A program made the translations under genes and the position numbers. From Saussurea involucrata (lineage: Eukaryota; Streptophyta; Magnoliopsida; Asterales; Asteraceae), in NCBI GenBank assembly GCA_033807775.1, contig CM066313.1:61922484-61986483 (forward strand): a stretch of 64,000 nucleotides of DNA, in the 5' to 3' direction. Numbering within the stretch: the first letter of the stretch is position 1; each line of letters begins with the position of its first letter. Shown here in pieces: positions 52,539-64,000 of the stretch. The notes beneath the pieces were generated by a model, which was not told the origin of the DNA, did no database searches, and was given only the letters and a program-made list of their open reading frames with translations.

Positions 52539-54407
52539 TTACTCTTCATAATTCAGCATTCCAAGCTCGCTGATGAGAAAGTTGAATCTTGTCTCATCAA
52601 GAGGTTTGGTGAACAGATCAGCTAACTGATAATCAGTTGGGATAAAGTAAAGTTCTATATCACCATTCATCACATGATCTCTGATAAAATGATACCTGGT
52701 TTCGATGTGTTTTGTCTTTGAGTGTAGCACTGGATTGTTGTCTATAGCGATGGCACTTGTGCTATCACAATAGATTGGAATATTTGAGAGCTGTAGGTCA
52801 TAGTCCAGTAGTTGATTTCTCATCCACAAGACCTGAGAACAACAGCTTCCAGCGGCTACATACTCAGCTTCAGCTGTGGAGGTCGACACTGAGTTTTGCT
52901 TTTTACTTGTCCAACTCACCAGCTTTCCACCCAGGAGCTGACAGCCTCCTGTGGTGCTTTTCCTATCCAATTTGCAACATACAAAATCACTATCTGAATA
53001 GGCGATTAGTTCGAACCCTGAGTCTTTGGGATACCAAAGACCTAGATTCGCGGTACCTTTAAGGTATCAAAAAATTCGCTTTACAGCGGTCATATGAGAT
53101 TCCTTAGGTTCGGCTTGATATCGTGCACACAAACAGGTTGCGTACATAATATCGGGTCGGCTAGCTGTAAGATACAAGAGAGAGCCGATCATCCCACGGT
53201 ACAGCGTGACATTAACATGAATACCATTAGTGTCCTTATCTAGTATCAACGGTGGTGCCATAGGGGTTTTCATAGCTGAACTCTGAGTTAAATCGAATTT
53301 CTTCAGCATATCTTTAACATACTTTCCCTGATTAATGAAAGTTCCTTTTTCATTTTGCTTTATCTGAAGACAAAGGAAATATGTTAGTTCACCCATCATG
53401 CTCATTTTATACTCATCTTTCATTCTATCAGCGAAATGAGTACAAAGATCAGGGTTAGTAGAACCAAATATAATGTCATCAACATATATCTGAACAAGGA
53501 TGATATGACCTTTTACTTTCCTGAAAAATAGAGTCTTATCAATTTTACCACGTTCAAATTGTTCGATATGGAGATAAGTAGAGAGAGTGTCATACCATGC
53601 ACGTGGAGCTTGCTTTAAGCCATAAAGTGCCTTATCCAGTTTATAAACATAACCTGGACGCTTAGGATCAGAGAATCCTGGAGGTTGTTCCACGTAGACT
53701 TCTTCATTCAGCTTTCCATTTAGAAACGCTGACTTAACATCCATCTGATATACTTTGAAGTCTTTGTGTACAGCGTATGCTAAGAATAGACGAATAGATT
53801 CTAGTCTTGCTACTGGAGCAAATGTTTCGTCGTAATCTATGCCTTCCTCTTGTCTGTATCCCTGAGCAACAAGACGAGCTTTGTTGCGGGTTACAGTTCC
53901 ATGTTCGTCCAACTTGTTTCGATAGACCCATTTAGTGCCTATCACTGTCTTGTCAGTTGGTCTTCGAACAAGTTTCCAAACTTTGTTTCTTTCGAATTCA
54001 GTCAGCTCTTCTTGCATGGCGCTGACCCTGTTTGGATCTTTGAGGGCATCATCTATCTTCTTTGGTTCAATCAGAGAAATAAAGTTAACAAATAAACAAA
54101 TATTACCTGCACTTCGTCGAGTCTGAACACCAGCGTTTGGATCACCAAGTATTTGATCAATTGGCTGATTCACAGTCCATCGCTGAGCCGGAGCGTGAGA
54201 CGCTGACTCAAACTGAACTGGAGGAGCTGAAGATGAGGCTTCAGCAGCTTCTGGAGTATCAGCCAAGAGAGGAATGGGTGCAGTTGTCATTATATTCACT
54301 GATTGCTGAGAAGTAGATGGAATGTCTGAGACATTTGGTTCAGAAGCAGGTATAGTGTTTAAAGGAACAACTGAGACCCATGACGTTTCAGCTTCACTAT
54401 TCTGCAT
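52539..54407 (-). pseudogene. pol: E pol: RT and RNase H (broken)
   Basis: On the minus strand from MQNSEAETSWVS through the RT (KSAFLNG, YVDDIIFG) to RNase H (STAEAEYVAAGSC, YCDSTSAI). A TGA replaces Arg after TAVKRIF (53067), in frame with the rest. YFLCLQ replaces YFLGLQ. Upstream it is joined to the integrase piece by a deletion of about 470 bp relative to D. Confidence 0.85.
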
Positions 54408-54427
54408 GTTTGGAATGATAGGACGTT

Positions 54428-55366
54428 TCAGCTTCTATTTTTTCTTTCAGCGACTCCATTTTGTTTTGGTGTTCTCACTGAAGAGAAGTTGTGAGATATA
54501 CCCTTACTCTCAAAGAAGGAATCAAGAGAACTGTTTTTGAATTCAGTCCCATGATCACTCCTTATTGAGCGAACGGTTAAGTTGTTCAGGGTTTCCATCT
54601 TCCGAACAAAGGTGATGAGTTCTTCAGGGGTGTCACTCTTAGAACGGAGAAACATTACCCATGTATAGCGAGAGAATTCATCAACTATGACCAGTATATA
54701 TTTCTTTCCAGCGATGGATTGTTTGTTAACAGGGCCAAACAAATCCATATGGAGAAGTTGTAGAGGAGATGACACTGAGGAGACTTGCTTTGCCTTAAAG
54801 CTTGCTTTGGTCTGCTTCCCTTTCTCACACGCTGAACATAAAGACTCTTTGGCATATGAGTGTTGAGGTAGACCAGTGACTAACTCTTTTGAAGAAAGAG
54901 TGTTCAATGTCTTGAAATTCAGATGAGAGAGCCTCTTATGCCATAGCCAGTTGACATCAGATGAGGCTTTTGAGAAGAAACAGGAGTTCTCCGTGGTTGT
55001 TGAGTCCATGTTTATTACATAAACATTTTCCAAACGATAATCGCTGAGAGCTATCTTCTCCTTTTTGTCAGTGACAAAGCAGGATCCCTTGGTAAAGATT
55101 ACTTTGTTATCCTTGTCGCAAAGCTGATTGATGCTTAAAAGATTATGCTTCAGCCCTTCAACATATGCGACTCTTCTGAAGGTGGTTGTACCATTAGAGA
55201 GTACACCAAACCCTCGGGTATGTCCTTTTCCATTTCCACCGAAAGTCACAGAGGGACCCTTCTCTTCCTTATATTCAGTGAGCAGGATTTTCTTTCCAGT
55301 CATGTGTCTAGAGCATCCGCTATCGAGATACCAGATACCCTTCTTAACCTGCATTACAAAGGAAGA
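54428..55366 (-). pseudogene. pol: E pol: protease and integrase core (truncated)
   Basis: WYLDSGCSRHMTG protease core, HKRLSHLN zinc region, integrase D residues (LLHMDLFGPV, RSDHGTEF) and the E in NGVAERKN, then a stop where the integrase C-terminal part is deleted. The GTTAAGAAGG start is preceded, as in D, by TAA and a splice-acceptor-like GCAG. Confidence 0.85.
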
Positions 55367-57766
55367 TTAGTTTTTCTTGGGTACCCACTTAACCATGTGT
55401 ACACGTTTGTCAGTCGAAGTAGTTGGAACGGAAGGTTCAGCAATCTTCGCAGCATTTGAAGATTCAGCTTTGTCAGTCTTCACTTTGGTTAATTTCTTAA
55501 CCTCAGTGGTCGTCTTTGCCTTGGGGGCAATGATCTTCACCTTAGCTATCTTTTCAGCTTTGGTGGATGTGGGGCACTTACTAGCAATATGATCAATAAG
55601 TCCAGAGTGATAACATTTCCTATAACTAAAAGTAGTTCTAGGACCATTTGAATGTTGGGCTTTAGATTTTGAATTAGAAGTACCAGCACCAAGTAAGCTA
55701 TTGGCTTTTGAAATGGGAGGAACATTTAGTTCTTCGGATTTCTTACCAAAGACATCCACTCTGAGTCTAGGAGTAGATCGCTGAATAGATCCACGCTGAG
55801 TAGATCCAGAGATCTGATTCCTTGATCCAGAGGGATGAATCACTAAAGCTTTAGAAGCATTCAGCTTTGGTACAGAGGTACCCTTCTGAGGATTTTGGTT
55901 AAAAGCAATTCCTTTACCCTTATCTTTAAAGACAGAGGTGGGTTTTGGATAACCCATTTTCTCTTTACCTTTTGAAGAGGTAGAAATTTCCTCAGGGATA
56001 GGCGGTGTAGAAGAGGAACACTGAGAGGATGAAGTATCAGCGACTGAGGATACGAAAGTTCCAAATAAGAGCATGGAACGATCAGTGGTTGGTTCTAGAA
56101 GATCAGCTTTGTAACCAAGACCACGTTTATCACTCAGGGGAATCTGAGACTTAATTATCTCAGTGATCTTTGTTGAAGAACTACACCAACCTTCAACGGT
56201 AGCTTTTTCAGCTCTTAATGCAGCGATAGCTTCTTCGCGCTCGATTTTGACTAGCTGATTTAAGTGCACTTGATCTTTAAAACCTTCTTCAATTTTAGAA
56301 AGCTTTTCTATTTGAAGGTGACAGTTTTTAAGCTGTTCAGCGAGATCAAGGTTTTGATTTTCAACTACAGTTTTGCCATTCATGGCTTCATATAAACTTC
56401 TAGTCAAGAGATCGATCATTCGAAGACTATCAGCTTCATCAATATTTGCAATATTGGTAAAGAAGGAAGGTGATACCTGAGTTACAGAGGTTGAAGTAGA
56501 GGGAATGTCTGAACTTTCTTCCTCATCTTCAATCTTGGCTATAAGACAGAGATTGGCTTCATCATCTTCAGAGTCAGATGATGATTCTTATTCATCAGAG
56601 GCAGCCCAATCATAGTTAGCCTTCAGGCCTTTGCCTTTCTTCTTAAAGCTTTTCAGCTTCGCATACTTTTCTTTCAGCTTAGCGTATTTGTCATCTCTAT
56701 TCCTGGGAATAAAGTTTTTCTTTGGAAAAGCTGAGGGTCTAGAGACTTTCTTTGACCTGCACTCGTTAGCGAAATGTCCTATCTTTTCACAGTTAAAACA
56801 AGTAGCAGTAGCCTTATCAACAGGAGCTGATGATCTTGGCTTGTCAGTAATGGAAAGAGGTTTATTCTTTCTGAACATTTTCTTTTTGGCGAATCTCTTG
56901 AACTTTTTAGTGAGGAGAGCCAAATATTCATCATCATCTGAAGAGTCAGAATCTGGTGACCTTTCAGAGTTACTTTCCAACTCAGTGATAGTGACCGAGG
57001 GTCGCTGAGTGGAAGGTTCCTCTAAGATTAAAGCAACAGGGGTGCTTTTGGAATCTTTTACAAGATTCTTCTTAAGATGACTCGATTGCTCATGATTCAG
57101 CATCGTGCCATATAAGGTAGAAAGGGTCATTGATTTTAGATCCTTTGACAGCTTGAGACACATAGAATAACTGTCTTAGCTTTCAGGTAAACATTCTAAA
57201 AACTTTGTCAGCACTTCAAAGTTAGAATATTTCTTACCAACAGTTTTCAGATCTATTATTAAACAGTTAAAACGTTGGTGTACTTCAGAGAGAGTTTCAT
57301 TCTTACCACAAATGAAGCTTTCGTACTGTCTTACCAGGTTGATCTTTCGAGAGTCCTGGACTTCAGAAGTACCTTCATACTGAACACAGATTGTGTCCCA
57401 CATGGCTTTTGAGGTTTTCAGGTTCATGACGGAATGGTAGACTTCGTCAGGAAGAGCCATGGAGAGTATGGATCTGGCTTTGGTGTCGATAGCCACTTTC
57501 TTCTTATCTTCGTCAGTCCACAAATGAATTTCTTTAGGAATCAGCCTTTCTGGAATAGCAGGTCTATTCTCAGCGGTTGGAACTGCAGCATCAATTCTTA
57601 CAGGAATATATGGGCCGTTTTCAAGATAATAAAGCATAGTAGGGTCTACACCTTCTAAGAAGAGAATCATCCTATTTTTCCATAGATTAAAATTATCTCT
57701 GGAGAATCTAGGGGGTTTTGCAAGAGAACCATTGTCAATATAGTTTGTGTTTGTGGTGTTAGCCAT
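55367..57766 (-). pseudogene. gag: E gag (three in-frame stops)
   Basis: A single frame from MANTTNTNYIDNG (57766) to KWVPKKN-TAA (55367), with Trp-to-TAG after CLPES (about 57175) and another stop after WAASDE (56588). The first zinc knuckle is intact (CFNCEKIGHFANEC); the second has lost a cysteine (CYHSGLIDHIASKC). At the position of D's premature TAG, E has a sense codon (GYKADLLEP). Confidence 0.85.
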
Positions 57767-57848
57767 TTTCAGAAATAGCAAGGAAGAGAAATCTTAGTAT
57801 ATATTAGATCTTGTTTATGAGTTTAAACAAATCTGCTCGGATACCACT

Positions 57849-58803
57849 TGTCGGTCCCGAAGGGCTATACAAGTTTGTAGAAGGGGGGGTTGAATACACA
57901 CACACAGATTTTACTTTTCTAAATTGTTTATTGATAAATCATTAACAATTTACAGCTTGTTGCGGAACAAGATTAAGGATAAACCTAAATCTAAACAAGT
58001 TGGAACACTAAGTTTCTTGCACTAAGAAAGAGAAGGAAATTACTAATAATAACCTATCTCAAGATAAGAAAGATGACTTGTCCAGAGTTAGAAAGTGCTT
58101 CAAAAATGAAGCTGGAGTCCTTCTTATATACTGCATGCATTTAATGCATTGCAGTTTACACTTTACACGTGGCAGCAGCTGATTGGTTGCATGTCATTGA
58201 CCTTTGTAGACAACCTTAGTAGCCGCATGTTTGAACAGTGTAGTATCAGAGTGGTTGTACGATTTCAGACAATAAGGAGGTTCTTTTCTGACATATCGTA
58301 CGGAGTCGTGCAAGGGTGGTTAAGACAAAAGTACGTTGTACGGAGGACTTCATGATCAGCTTTTCGTTGATTCAGCGCTTCATCATTGTTTATCAGCGAA
58401 TGATAAAGTTCAGCGATAGCTGAAGTCCTGTACTTGATACTTCACGTTGAGTGGACAAATCAGAGTCTTCGCTGATCCGCATCAGTTCATTAGGAGACTT
58501 GTCGCTGGTTCTTGAGCTTGATCTTCGACTTCAGCGTAGAACCTATGTTGACGTGAAACTTGTCTTCAGGGATCATAAGTAAACAACTAACTTATCAGCA
58601 GTCACCATAAGGATTGAACAGACTCAGAGCATTATGGTGAACAGTGTTCGCTGAATGTTTAATCTAAATAGCGAGAGTTCCTATCAGAGGTACTGTAAGA
58701 TCTTAGTACTTATCAGCGATAGTGATACATATTGTTTACTTATAATTTTCACTAAGTATTTAAGAGAGGGTCATTATCAAAACACTAAGGGTTTGGATCA
58801 ACA
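57849..58803 (-). repeat. LTR shared by E (as 5' LTR) and F (as 3' LTR), 955 bp
   Basis: + strand ends are TGTCGGTCCC and GGATCAACA. Left of it is a primer site (complement of 57835-57846, TGGTATCCGAGC with one mismatch) and gag of E. Right of it is the complement of the polypurine tract of F. One LTR between two same-strand internal regions is the product of LTR-LTR unequal exchange. Confidence 0.9.
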
Positions 58804-59071
58804 ATCTCCCCCTATTTGATTATGACATAGCAACAGAGAAAATTCCTATTTAATGAAAACATAAGGATAAAAAGAACTCATAAAATATTTGTCCCTTTTA
58901 CTGTTTTCTGGGATCTTTTTGTACTGATGGAGTAAAGTACATTTGCTGAAATTTTTCTTTAAACTTCGTAAAGATTATAGAGGGAAGTGGAAAAATTACA
59001 AGTACAGCGAATACAATTACAAGTACAAAAGAATAACTGATACAATAAAAGAATAAGGCGATCCTATCAGT

Positions 59072-60325
59072 TTATAAAGGTTCTTCCTTAATGAGAAGTT
59101 CATCAAGGGTCTTTGATGTGGGAATCATCCAGTCAGGGACCTTTACCCCTTGATTCTTTTTGTTCAGGGCTTCTTCAAAAATCAAAGGTTTAAGATGTCG
59201 TGCCTGAATGTCGTTTTTGAAGTCACACCAGTAGATGATATCTTTTAGCTGTTCGATGGGAGTGATGGGAAGCTCAGAGATACGTTGAAAACGTTTTCGT
59301 CCATCATAGTCAATAAAGAATATCCCATAGGGTTTGCTTATGACTTTCCCAGGGATGAAAGTCTCACCAAGAGGAAGAGATGTGTCAAGTGCAGAAAGGT
59401 CAGGTTCTGGACCAATGACTTCATCAAGAGAAAAACCAATACATGTTTCGTTTCATATACGAGGACCATAATCTGAAGATTTAGACTTTTTCTTTGCAGA
59501 GGCCCTTCTTTTCTGACTTTCGAGAGGAGGAGGAGGAGGAATATCCACACAAGAAGAGACTAAGTCGATCTGTTTGTTTATCAGCTTTTCAACATGATCC
59601 TTGTACTTAGACTGAGACTTCTGGATGGCTAATCTGATCTCCAATCATTCAGAGAGACCGTACTTCGTGATGGCTTCAGCATAGAATTTTTCGTACTGTC
59701 CATTCTCTCTGAATATCTCGATTTCAGCGATTGAAACTTTGAGGGTTGATCTTCCAGCGATGAGTCCCTTGATGATTCTGGCTGGTCGATATCTGAAGTG
59801 TACCTTTTCTTTGCACCAGATTAAGGTAGATTGAGATATAGTTCTCTTTTCTTCAACGATCTTCTTGGCGTCTTCCCATAGCTGACGTTGAACTTCGATT
59901 GGAGTTCTTTTCAGCTTGGGGTCTTTCACTGATTGTTGAGTAAGCCGGATGGCGAGTTTTCTGTCTTTTTCTTCAGCTTCCCTTCTTTTAGCGATTAGAC
60001 GTTCAGCTCTGAGGTGATCCTTGTATTCCTTTTGAGAAAGTTTGAACTTTGGAGGAATAGAAAGAAGTTGATCACGCTTCAGAATGATTCGCTGAGCCTT
60101 GAACTTCTTTATTATCTCTTCTTTTCTTTTCTGATCCTCTTCACTTGGTTTTTGAGGAACCAAGGAAGGTCTGTATGTATGAGAGAGCATCTGTTCTTCA
60201 GGTTCATCAGTCTCAGAGATCAAATCCAAGACTGGGATTATTTCTTCAGCGTTGGGAGCTGGGATTATTGTTGGTGACGTCGCAGCTTTAGGAACTTCAG
60301 CAATATCTTCAAACAGGGGAGAGGA
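59072..60325 (-). pseudogene. F accessory gene, last exon (broken)
   Basis: Same domain as 46199-47455. Stops: Trp-to-TGA after YGLSE (59645) and Arg-to-TGA after PRI (59453), both of the kind expected from decay of methylated cytosine or G-to-A change. The QQSVKDPKLKRTPIEVQ block is intact here, whereas E has a stop. Acceptor side: CTAG then TCCTCTCC on the minus strand at 60325. Confidence 0.8.
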
Positions 60326-60473
60326 CTAGCTGAAACACAACGATCGTACGAGTAAGAACTTGGGTAGAACAGAGATAGAGAAAGAATGTGGTTGTGTATA
60401 GAAGTTGTGGAGAGGAGAGCTGATAATGTGTATAGATAGAGGAGGGATGTAGTGTAAGGAAGATTTAGTTTAC
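60326..60473 (-). other. Coding-sequence intron of F accessory gene (148 bp)
   Basis: GTAAAC donor after CAG and TTTCAGCTAG acceptor, as in E and D. Confidence 0.6.
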
Positions 60474-63166
60474 CTGACAAAATGGCTTTGGAAGCAAGAT
60501 CGCCAGATTGTCTTCTTCAGCGAGGCCTTTGTTTTTGCCTTTGTCAGCTTCAGACGCTGAAGGCTTTGTCTTGGTCCGCTCCCTTGAAGATTCTTTTATC
60601 ACGATCCCTTTAAGAGTTGTAGTCTTCTGAGCAGGCTTGATGATAAAGGAGTCATCATCATCATCATCGTCATCATCACCCTTATCACTGGATGATGGTT
60701 CATCGTCAGATAAGTCGACGGCTTCATCGTCTTCAGCTTCAGATTCAGATTCTTCAGCATCTTCTTCGAGTTGCTCCCCCTCAGATACAGAGGTAAGCTT
60801 CTCGGTTCCCTCAGGGTTTTCATCTCCCTGAGGTCCAGCGGCTGTTTCTTCATTTGTCTTCTCACCCTTTTCAGTAAGGGTAAGGTTTTCACTCTTCTCC
60901 CCCTTGATAGTTTCATCATGGGGAAGGTCTTCAGTCTTCTCCCCCCCCCCCTTCCTCATGATGAGTGGGGGAGGAATGTGATGACTCAGTCGTTGGTTTT
61001 GGTTCCCTGTCTTCTTGGCCAGGGATTCCCATGTAATTTTCAATCTCTGCTACTCTGTCTTCAAGGCCAGTAATAGCAGGAGTGATCTTCAAGAGTTCAG
61101 CACGATCCACCGTAGTAAAATGCGAAGGTGCAGGAGCAGGGACGGTCATGTTGTTCAGGATCTGCTGCATCATTATCTTCATTGAACCTACGTCAGTCTT
61201 TACAGAACTCACGTCAGTTTTTAATGAACTGACGTCAGTTTTTAAGGAACTCACGTTGGTCTTTACAGCAGACATATCTCCTTCGAGTTTTCCAACCGAT
61301 GTCTTCAGCGTTGTGACCTCGCTGGACATGGATTGAACTGATGTTTTGATAGAGAGGTAGTCTGTGTAGATGTCAGCGAGAACTTTGGCAAAGTTGCTGA
61401 GAGTATGATCAACCTTCTCCAAGTCAGCTTTGGAGGCATTCTTTTCAACCACTGTTGTTAGCTTTGTAAGATTCTCTCCAGCGTTTGTTAGAGCTGAAGG
61501 GTTGTCTGAGAGAGTAGTGGTGAGACCTGTCAGCTTCGTCTCTATGTTCTTCAGAGAGGCGTTGATGTCTCCCAAATTAGGACCTGTAACATATAAGTAC
61601 TTGTGAACAGAGGAAAGCTCAGAAGTTTGGGGTTCAGTTACAGTGTATATGGGTTGGTGTGTACCTGCAGGAGGATTGGTGAATTCATCAAAATCTCTGT
61701 GTCCTGAGAAGTGTTCCATGTCATCAGCTAGAGTGCGTGTACGCATGGTCATCTCTGCAGGTCCTACATCCATCATTCCTTGAAGAGTGTTATCTTTAGC
61801 TTCTGGAGGAATGACAGGTGCTCCAGTGGTGACAACTGGATTAGAGTCCAATGGAGTAGAGGGAGATGCGAAGGTTGAGAAAGTTGGTTGGGTGCGGGGT
61901 TCAGCGTTGGATCCGCTGAGAATTGCTTCTTAGTCTGTGGAGAGACTGAAGGAGGTTGGGTAGATTCCAAGTTTATAACTTCAACGTTTAGAGACGCTGA
62001 AGTTGGGATGGAATGGGTGGCTTGTTCAGCTGTGGCAGAGCGTACCGCTGAACTTTCCTTCAGCTCTTCAAGATGAGCTGAGGAGTCTTCAGCATGAGAT
62101 TGCTGGGATTGCTCCTTGGTTTTTTTAGTTCTTTTGGAACTAAGTTGGGTAGTTGAGTGTTTCCTTTTATGAGAAGGAATGGAGGTTGCAGCTTGGGTAT
62201 CAGCGATGGGTTTGTCCGCTGAAGGAGCTGCAGAAGTCGAAGAAGTAGGGTTGAGAAGAGTTAAGAGTGTAGAGAGACGTACCTCGTTTTCCACTGGCTT
62301 GAAGTCGAGTACTTTAGGGCCAACCTGAGAGAGTTTCAGGTCACCCTCTTTTGGGTAGTTGTCCTTCAGGCCTGTTTGGAAGACGGCGCTGATGAATCTT
62401 GGATATGGAACCCATGGTGATCGGTCAGCGGCAGAGTCTACTCTGAGAACTAGATCATCGTAGATTATTGATTCCCAGTCTATATGTAGACCTTTCAGCA
62501 ATGCATATCCCATTGCTTGCTGAGGTTGAGCGGCTTGATCAGAGGAGCCGGTCTTTGCAGTCATGCAGCGTATTAAGTGAGCGAAGATGAAGTTCATCTC
62601 GCTGGGCATTTTTGATTTCTTGATGAGGGTCATTTTCTTCTCAGGCTTCTTGTCCCTCCCAGTTTCCCAAACATAGCCCATTGCATCAAAAAATGCAGTG
62701 ATGGCTTCCCTATCAGAATGTTTCTTGTGGTCAGGGAGAGAAATAAAAGGTTTTTCTTTTGTGGCGATGGGAAGGCTCAGGGCTTTGCGAATAATGGCAG
62801 GGGTGGTCTTTATTGTGCCAAAATCAGTATCACAGAGGATGCAATCAATTGTCTTTGAGGAGTCTTTGGTTGATGGTAGCTGAGAGTGTCTGGCAGAGTA
62901 CCAGAACTGAGAAAGTAGTAGCTGATGTGCAGGAGGTGTTATGGTCAGGGCTGTAGAGAGGCAACAGTTTTTCAGGAAATTCTCAGCATCATTCAGATGT
63001 GTGACTTGCTTTTGAGGAGGAAACTCGAAAAGCGCATATAGTTTGTTTTTGTCCAATCAAGTTCTTCAAGAGTGAACTTGACCTGAGGAGCCTTGATGAT
63101 TTCCAATTCCTCAGCAGCAGCAGCAGAAGTGGTATTCTCAGCGGTAGGAGTGTCAGAAGATGCCAT
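60474..63166 (-). pseudogene. F accessory gene, main exon (frameshifted)
   Basis: ATG at 63166-63164. The helical domain (63056-62300), Lys-rich linker, coiled coil with four SSLKTDV-like heptads (about 61180-61260) and acidic tail are all present. Frameshifts: the 4-base indel near 63056 (shared with E), one in the linker near 61910, and a G-run of about 11 near 60945 (E has 5; both give the same broken frame relative to D). Confidence 0.8.
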
Positions 63167-63168
63167 TT

Positions 63169-64000
63169 CTGTATTATCAGTTCAACCAAAGATATAGCAA
63201 ATAAGAATAATCTTAATGTGGAAAGATTTTCCAATAAGATGGTTCGAATTTTATCCATTTCATTCAGACAAAAATGTATTAATGAAGATTAGGGTTTTTC
63301 TTGGTTTTTAAAAAGAAATGTAAACCAAAAAAAATCTTGTTTTCCAGTTTCCTTTGAGAATTAGGATTCTGGAGAAACGTATGAAGAACAAGTTTAAGAT
63401 TTTGCGTTTAAACTTGAAGAACAACCATGAAAGGTTGTGTTCATAAAACCATGAAAGAAATGATTTCATTTTTGAAAGAGTTCTTTTGTTAGATCTTGTA
63501 AAAACAATGAGAAGATCATTAACAAGTTTTAAGAAACAGGTAAATAACAGAAATATTAACCTGGTTCGTTGAAGAAGAAGAAGTTCTTGAAAACTTGAGA
63601 GCACAAATGCAACAGTAATTTTCTTTTTCTTGCTTGGAGGAGAAGTTTTTCGCGTAAAGGAAAAATATAAACCCAAAAAGTGTTTATATAGTGAGATTAG
63701 AGAGAGAGAAAAACTCGAGCGGGAAAGTTTTTCATCATGACACGGACACGTGTTTGCATTTGATTGGAAGGTAAACGAAACGTGCAAACGTGTGTCAGAA
63801 AAAGAACGTATTGGGGCTTATCCGTTGCAATGATGTCACAACTGTCCTTTCATATTCTAGGATGTCTCTGAGGTTTTGAAAAACTCAGGGACACTTTTGA
63901 AAACATGAAGCGCTGAATAGAAATATCAGTGTTGGTTTTAGAAATTTCAAAGTATCGCTGATTAAGGAAGAGATATTCAGCGATGCAATTTGTTTTGAAA
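63169..64000 (-). promoter_or_regulatory. F accessory gene: 5'-UTR intron, internal promoter and pol-side spacer
   Basis: Intron 63169-63560, TATATAAA (complement of 63683-63690), G-box 63747-63752, decayed TGACATCA near 63830. From about 63850 to the end is the noncoding spacer with CAGCG motifs that follows pol in this family. Nothing else is seen before the window ends. Confidence 0.55.

Larger units (their letters stand above)
32394..58803 (-). mobile_element. Element E: Sirevirus, minus strand, interrupted by D; tandem with F
   Basis: On the minus strand: 5' LTR 58803-57849, primer site, gag (57766-55367), pol (55366-52539), accessory-gene promoter and gene (to 33547), polypurine tract and 3' LTR (33278-32394). 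All genes have stops or deletions. The 5' LTR is at the same time the 3' LTR of element F to its right. D plus a truncated extra copy (35642-49746) is inserted in the accessory coiled-coil region. Flank GATTC (32389-32393) is the left target site; its partner lies beyond the window. Confidence 0.85.
58804..64000 (-). mobile_element. Element F: Sirevirus, minus strand, runs off the window
   Basis: From the polypurine tract (complement of 58804-58817) through the accessory gene to its promoter. The pol, gag and 5' LTR lie beyond 64000. It is closely similar to the matching part of E, with shared frameshifts, which supports a tandem duplication. Confidence 0.85.

Overview
This window is a deep stack of nested plant LTR retrotransposons. 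I see no intact single-copy host gene and no RNA gene. The evidence is Ty1/copia Sirevirus-type elements (tRNA-iMet primer site, CCHC gag, protease-integrase-RT-RNase H order, extra ORF between pol and the 3' LTR), large Ty3/gypsy-type LTRs that start TGTAACACC next to a GGGAGGAT polypurine tract, a Tourist-like MITE and a decayed Helitron helicase. The host is a higher plant, most likely a eudicot. An Asteraceae-like genome is my guess from the style of the accessory ORFs, not something the sequence proves.

Order of insertion, oldest first. (1) H/G is a plus-strand Sirevirus accessory ORF, now in three pieces (2-1173, 13471-14329, 31328-32382). (2) Element I (1174-13470, target duplication CACCT) split H/G. 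It carries a long accessory ORF (8070-12566) and a 3' LTR, but its gag-pol and normal 5' LTR are replaced by about 5.6 kb of other DNA, including a solo LTR (3239-4940, duplication ACAGC) and a Helitron helicase remnant. (3) Solo Sirevirus LTR C (14330-31327, minus) split H/G again. (4) Gypsy-type element A (14768-30463, duplication ATGTC, minus) landed in LTR C, and its close relative B (20976-30293, minus, complete but without a coding capacity I can see) landed in A's 5' LTR. A MITE (30934-31268, duplication TTA) is also in LTR C. (5) A minus-strand Sirevirus tandem, E-F, starts at 32394 and runs off the right edge; E and F share the LTR at 57849-58803. (6) A young plus-strand Sirevirus, D (35642-48690), sits in E's accessory ORF and is followed by a second, truncated PBS-gag segment (48691-49746), so it too is a tandem LTR-internal-LTR-internal array.

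How the parts work together. D is the best copy: LTRs differ at only three bases plus a C-run by my reading; gag has one premature TAG; pol is open; and there is an accessory gene downstream of pol. That gene looks like an independent cassette. It has a TATA box with G-box, CCAAT and TGACGTCA sites, a 5'-UTR intron of about 391 bp, a long coding exon (43395-46046), a second intron of about 152 bp that keeps frame, and a last exon (46199-47455), for a predicted protein of about 1,300 residues. The splice signals and TATA box recur in E and F. The protein has an N-terminal helical domain, a lysine-rich segment, a heptad coiled coil, an acidic tract and a C-terminal domain. It has no evident membrane segment, so calling it envelope is not supported.

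The most unusual signal is that each Sirevirus family is peppered with its own short motif, in coding and noncoding DNA and on both strands: CAGCG/CGCTG in D, E, F and C, and CAGAGG/CCTCTG in I. This suggests a family-specific nucleic-acid recognition system.
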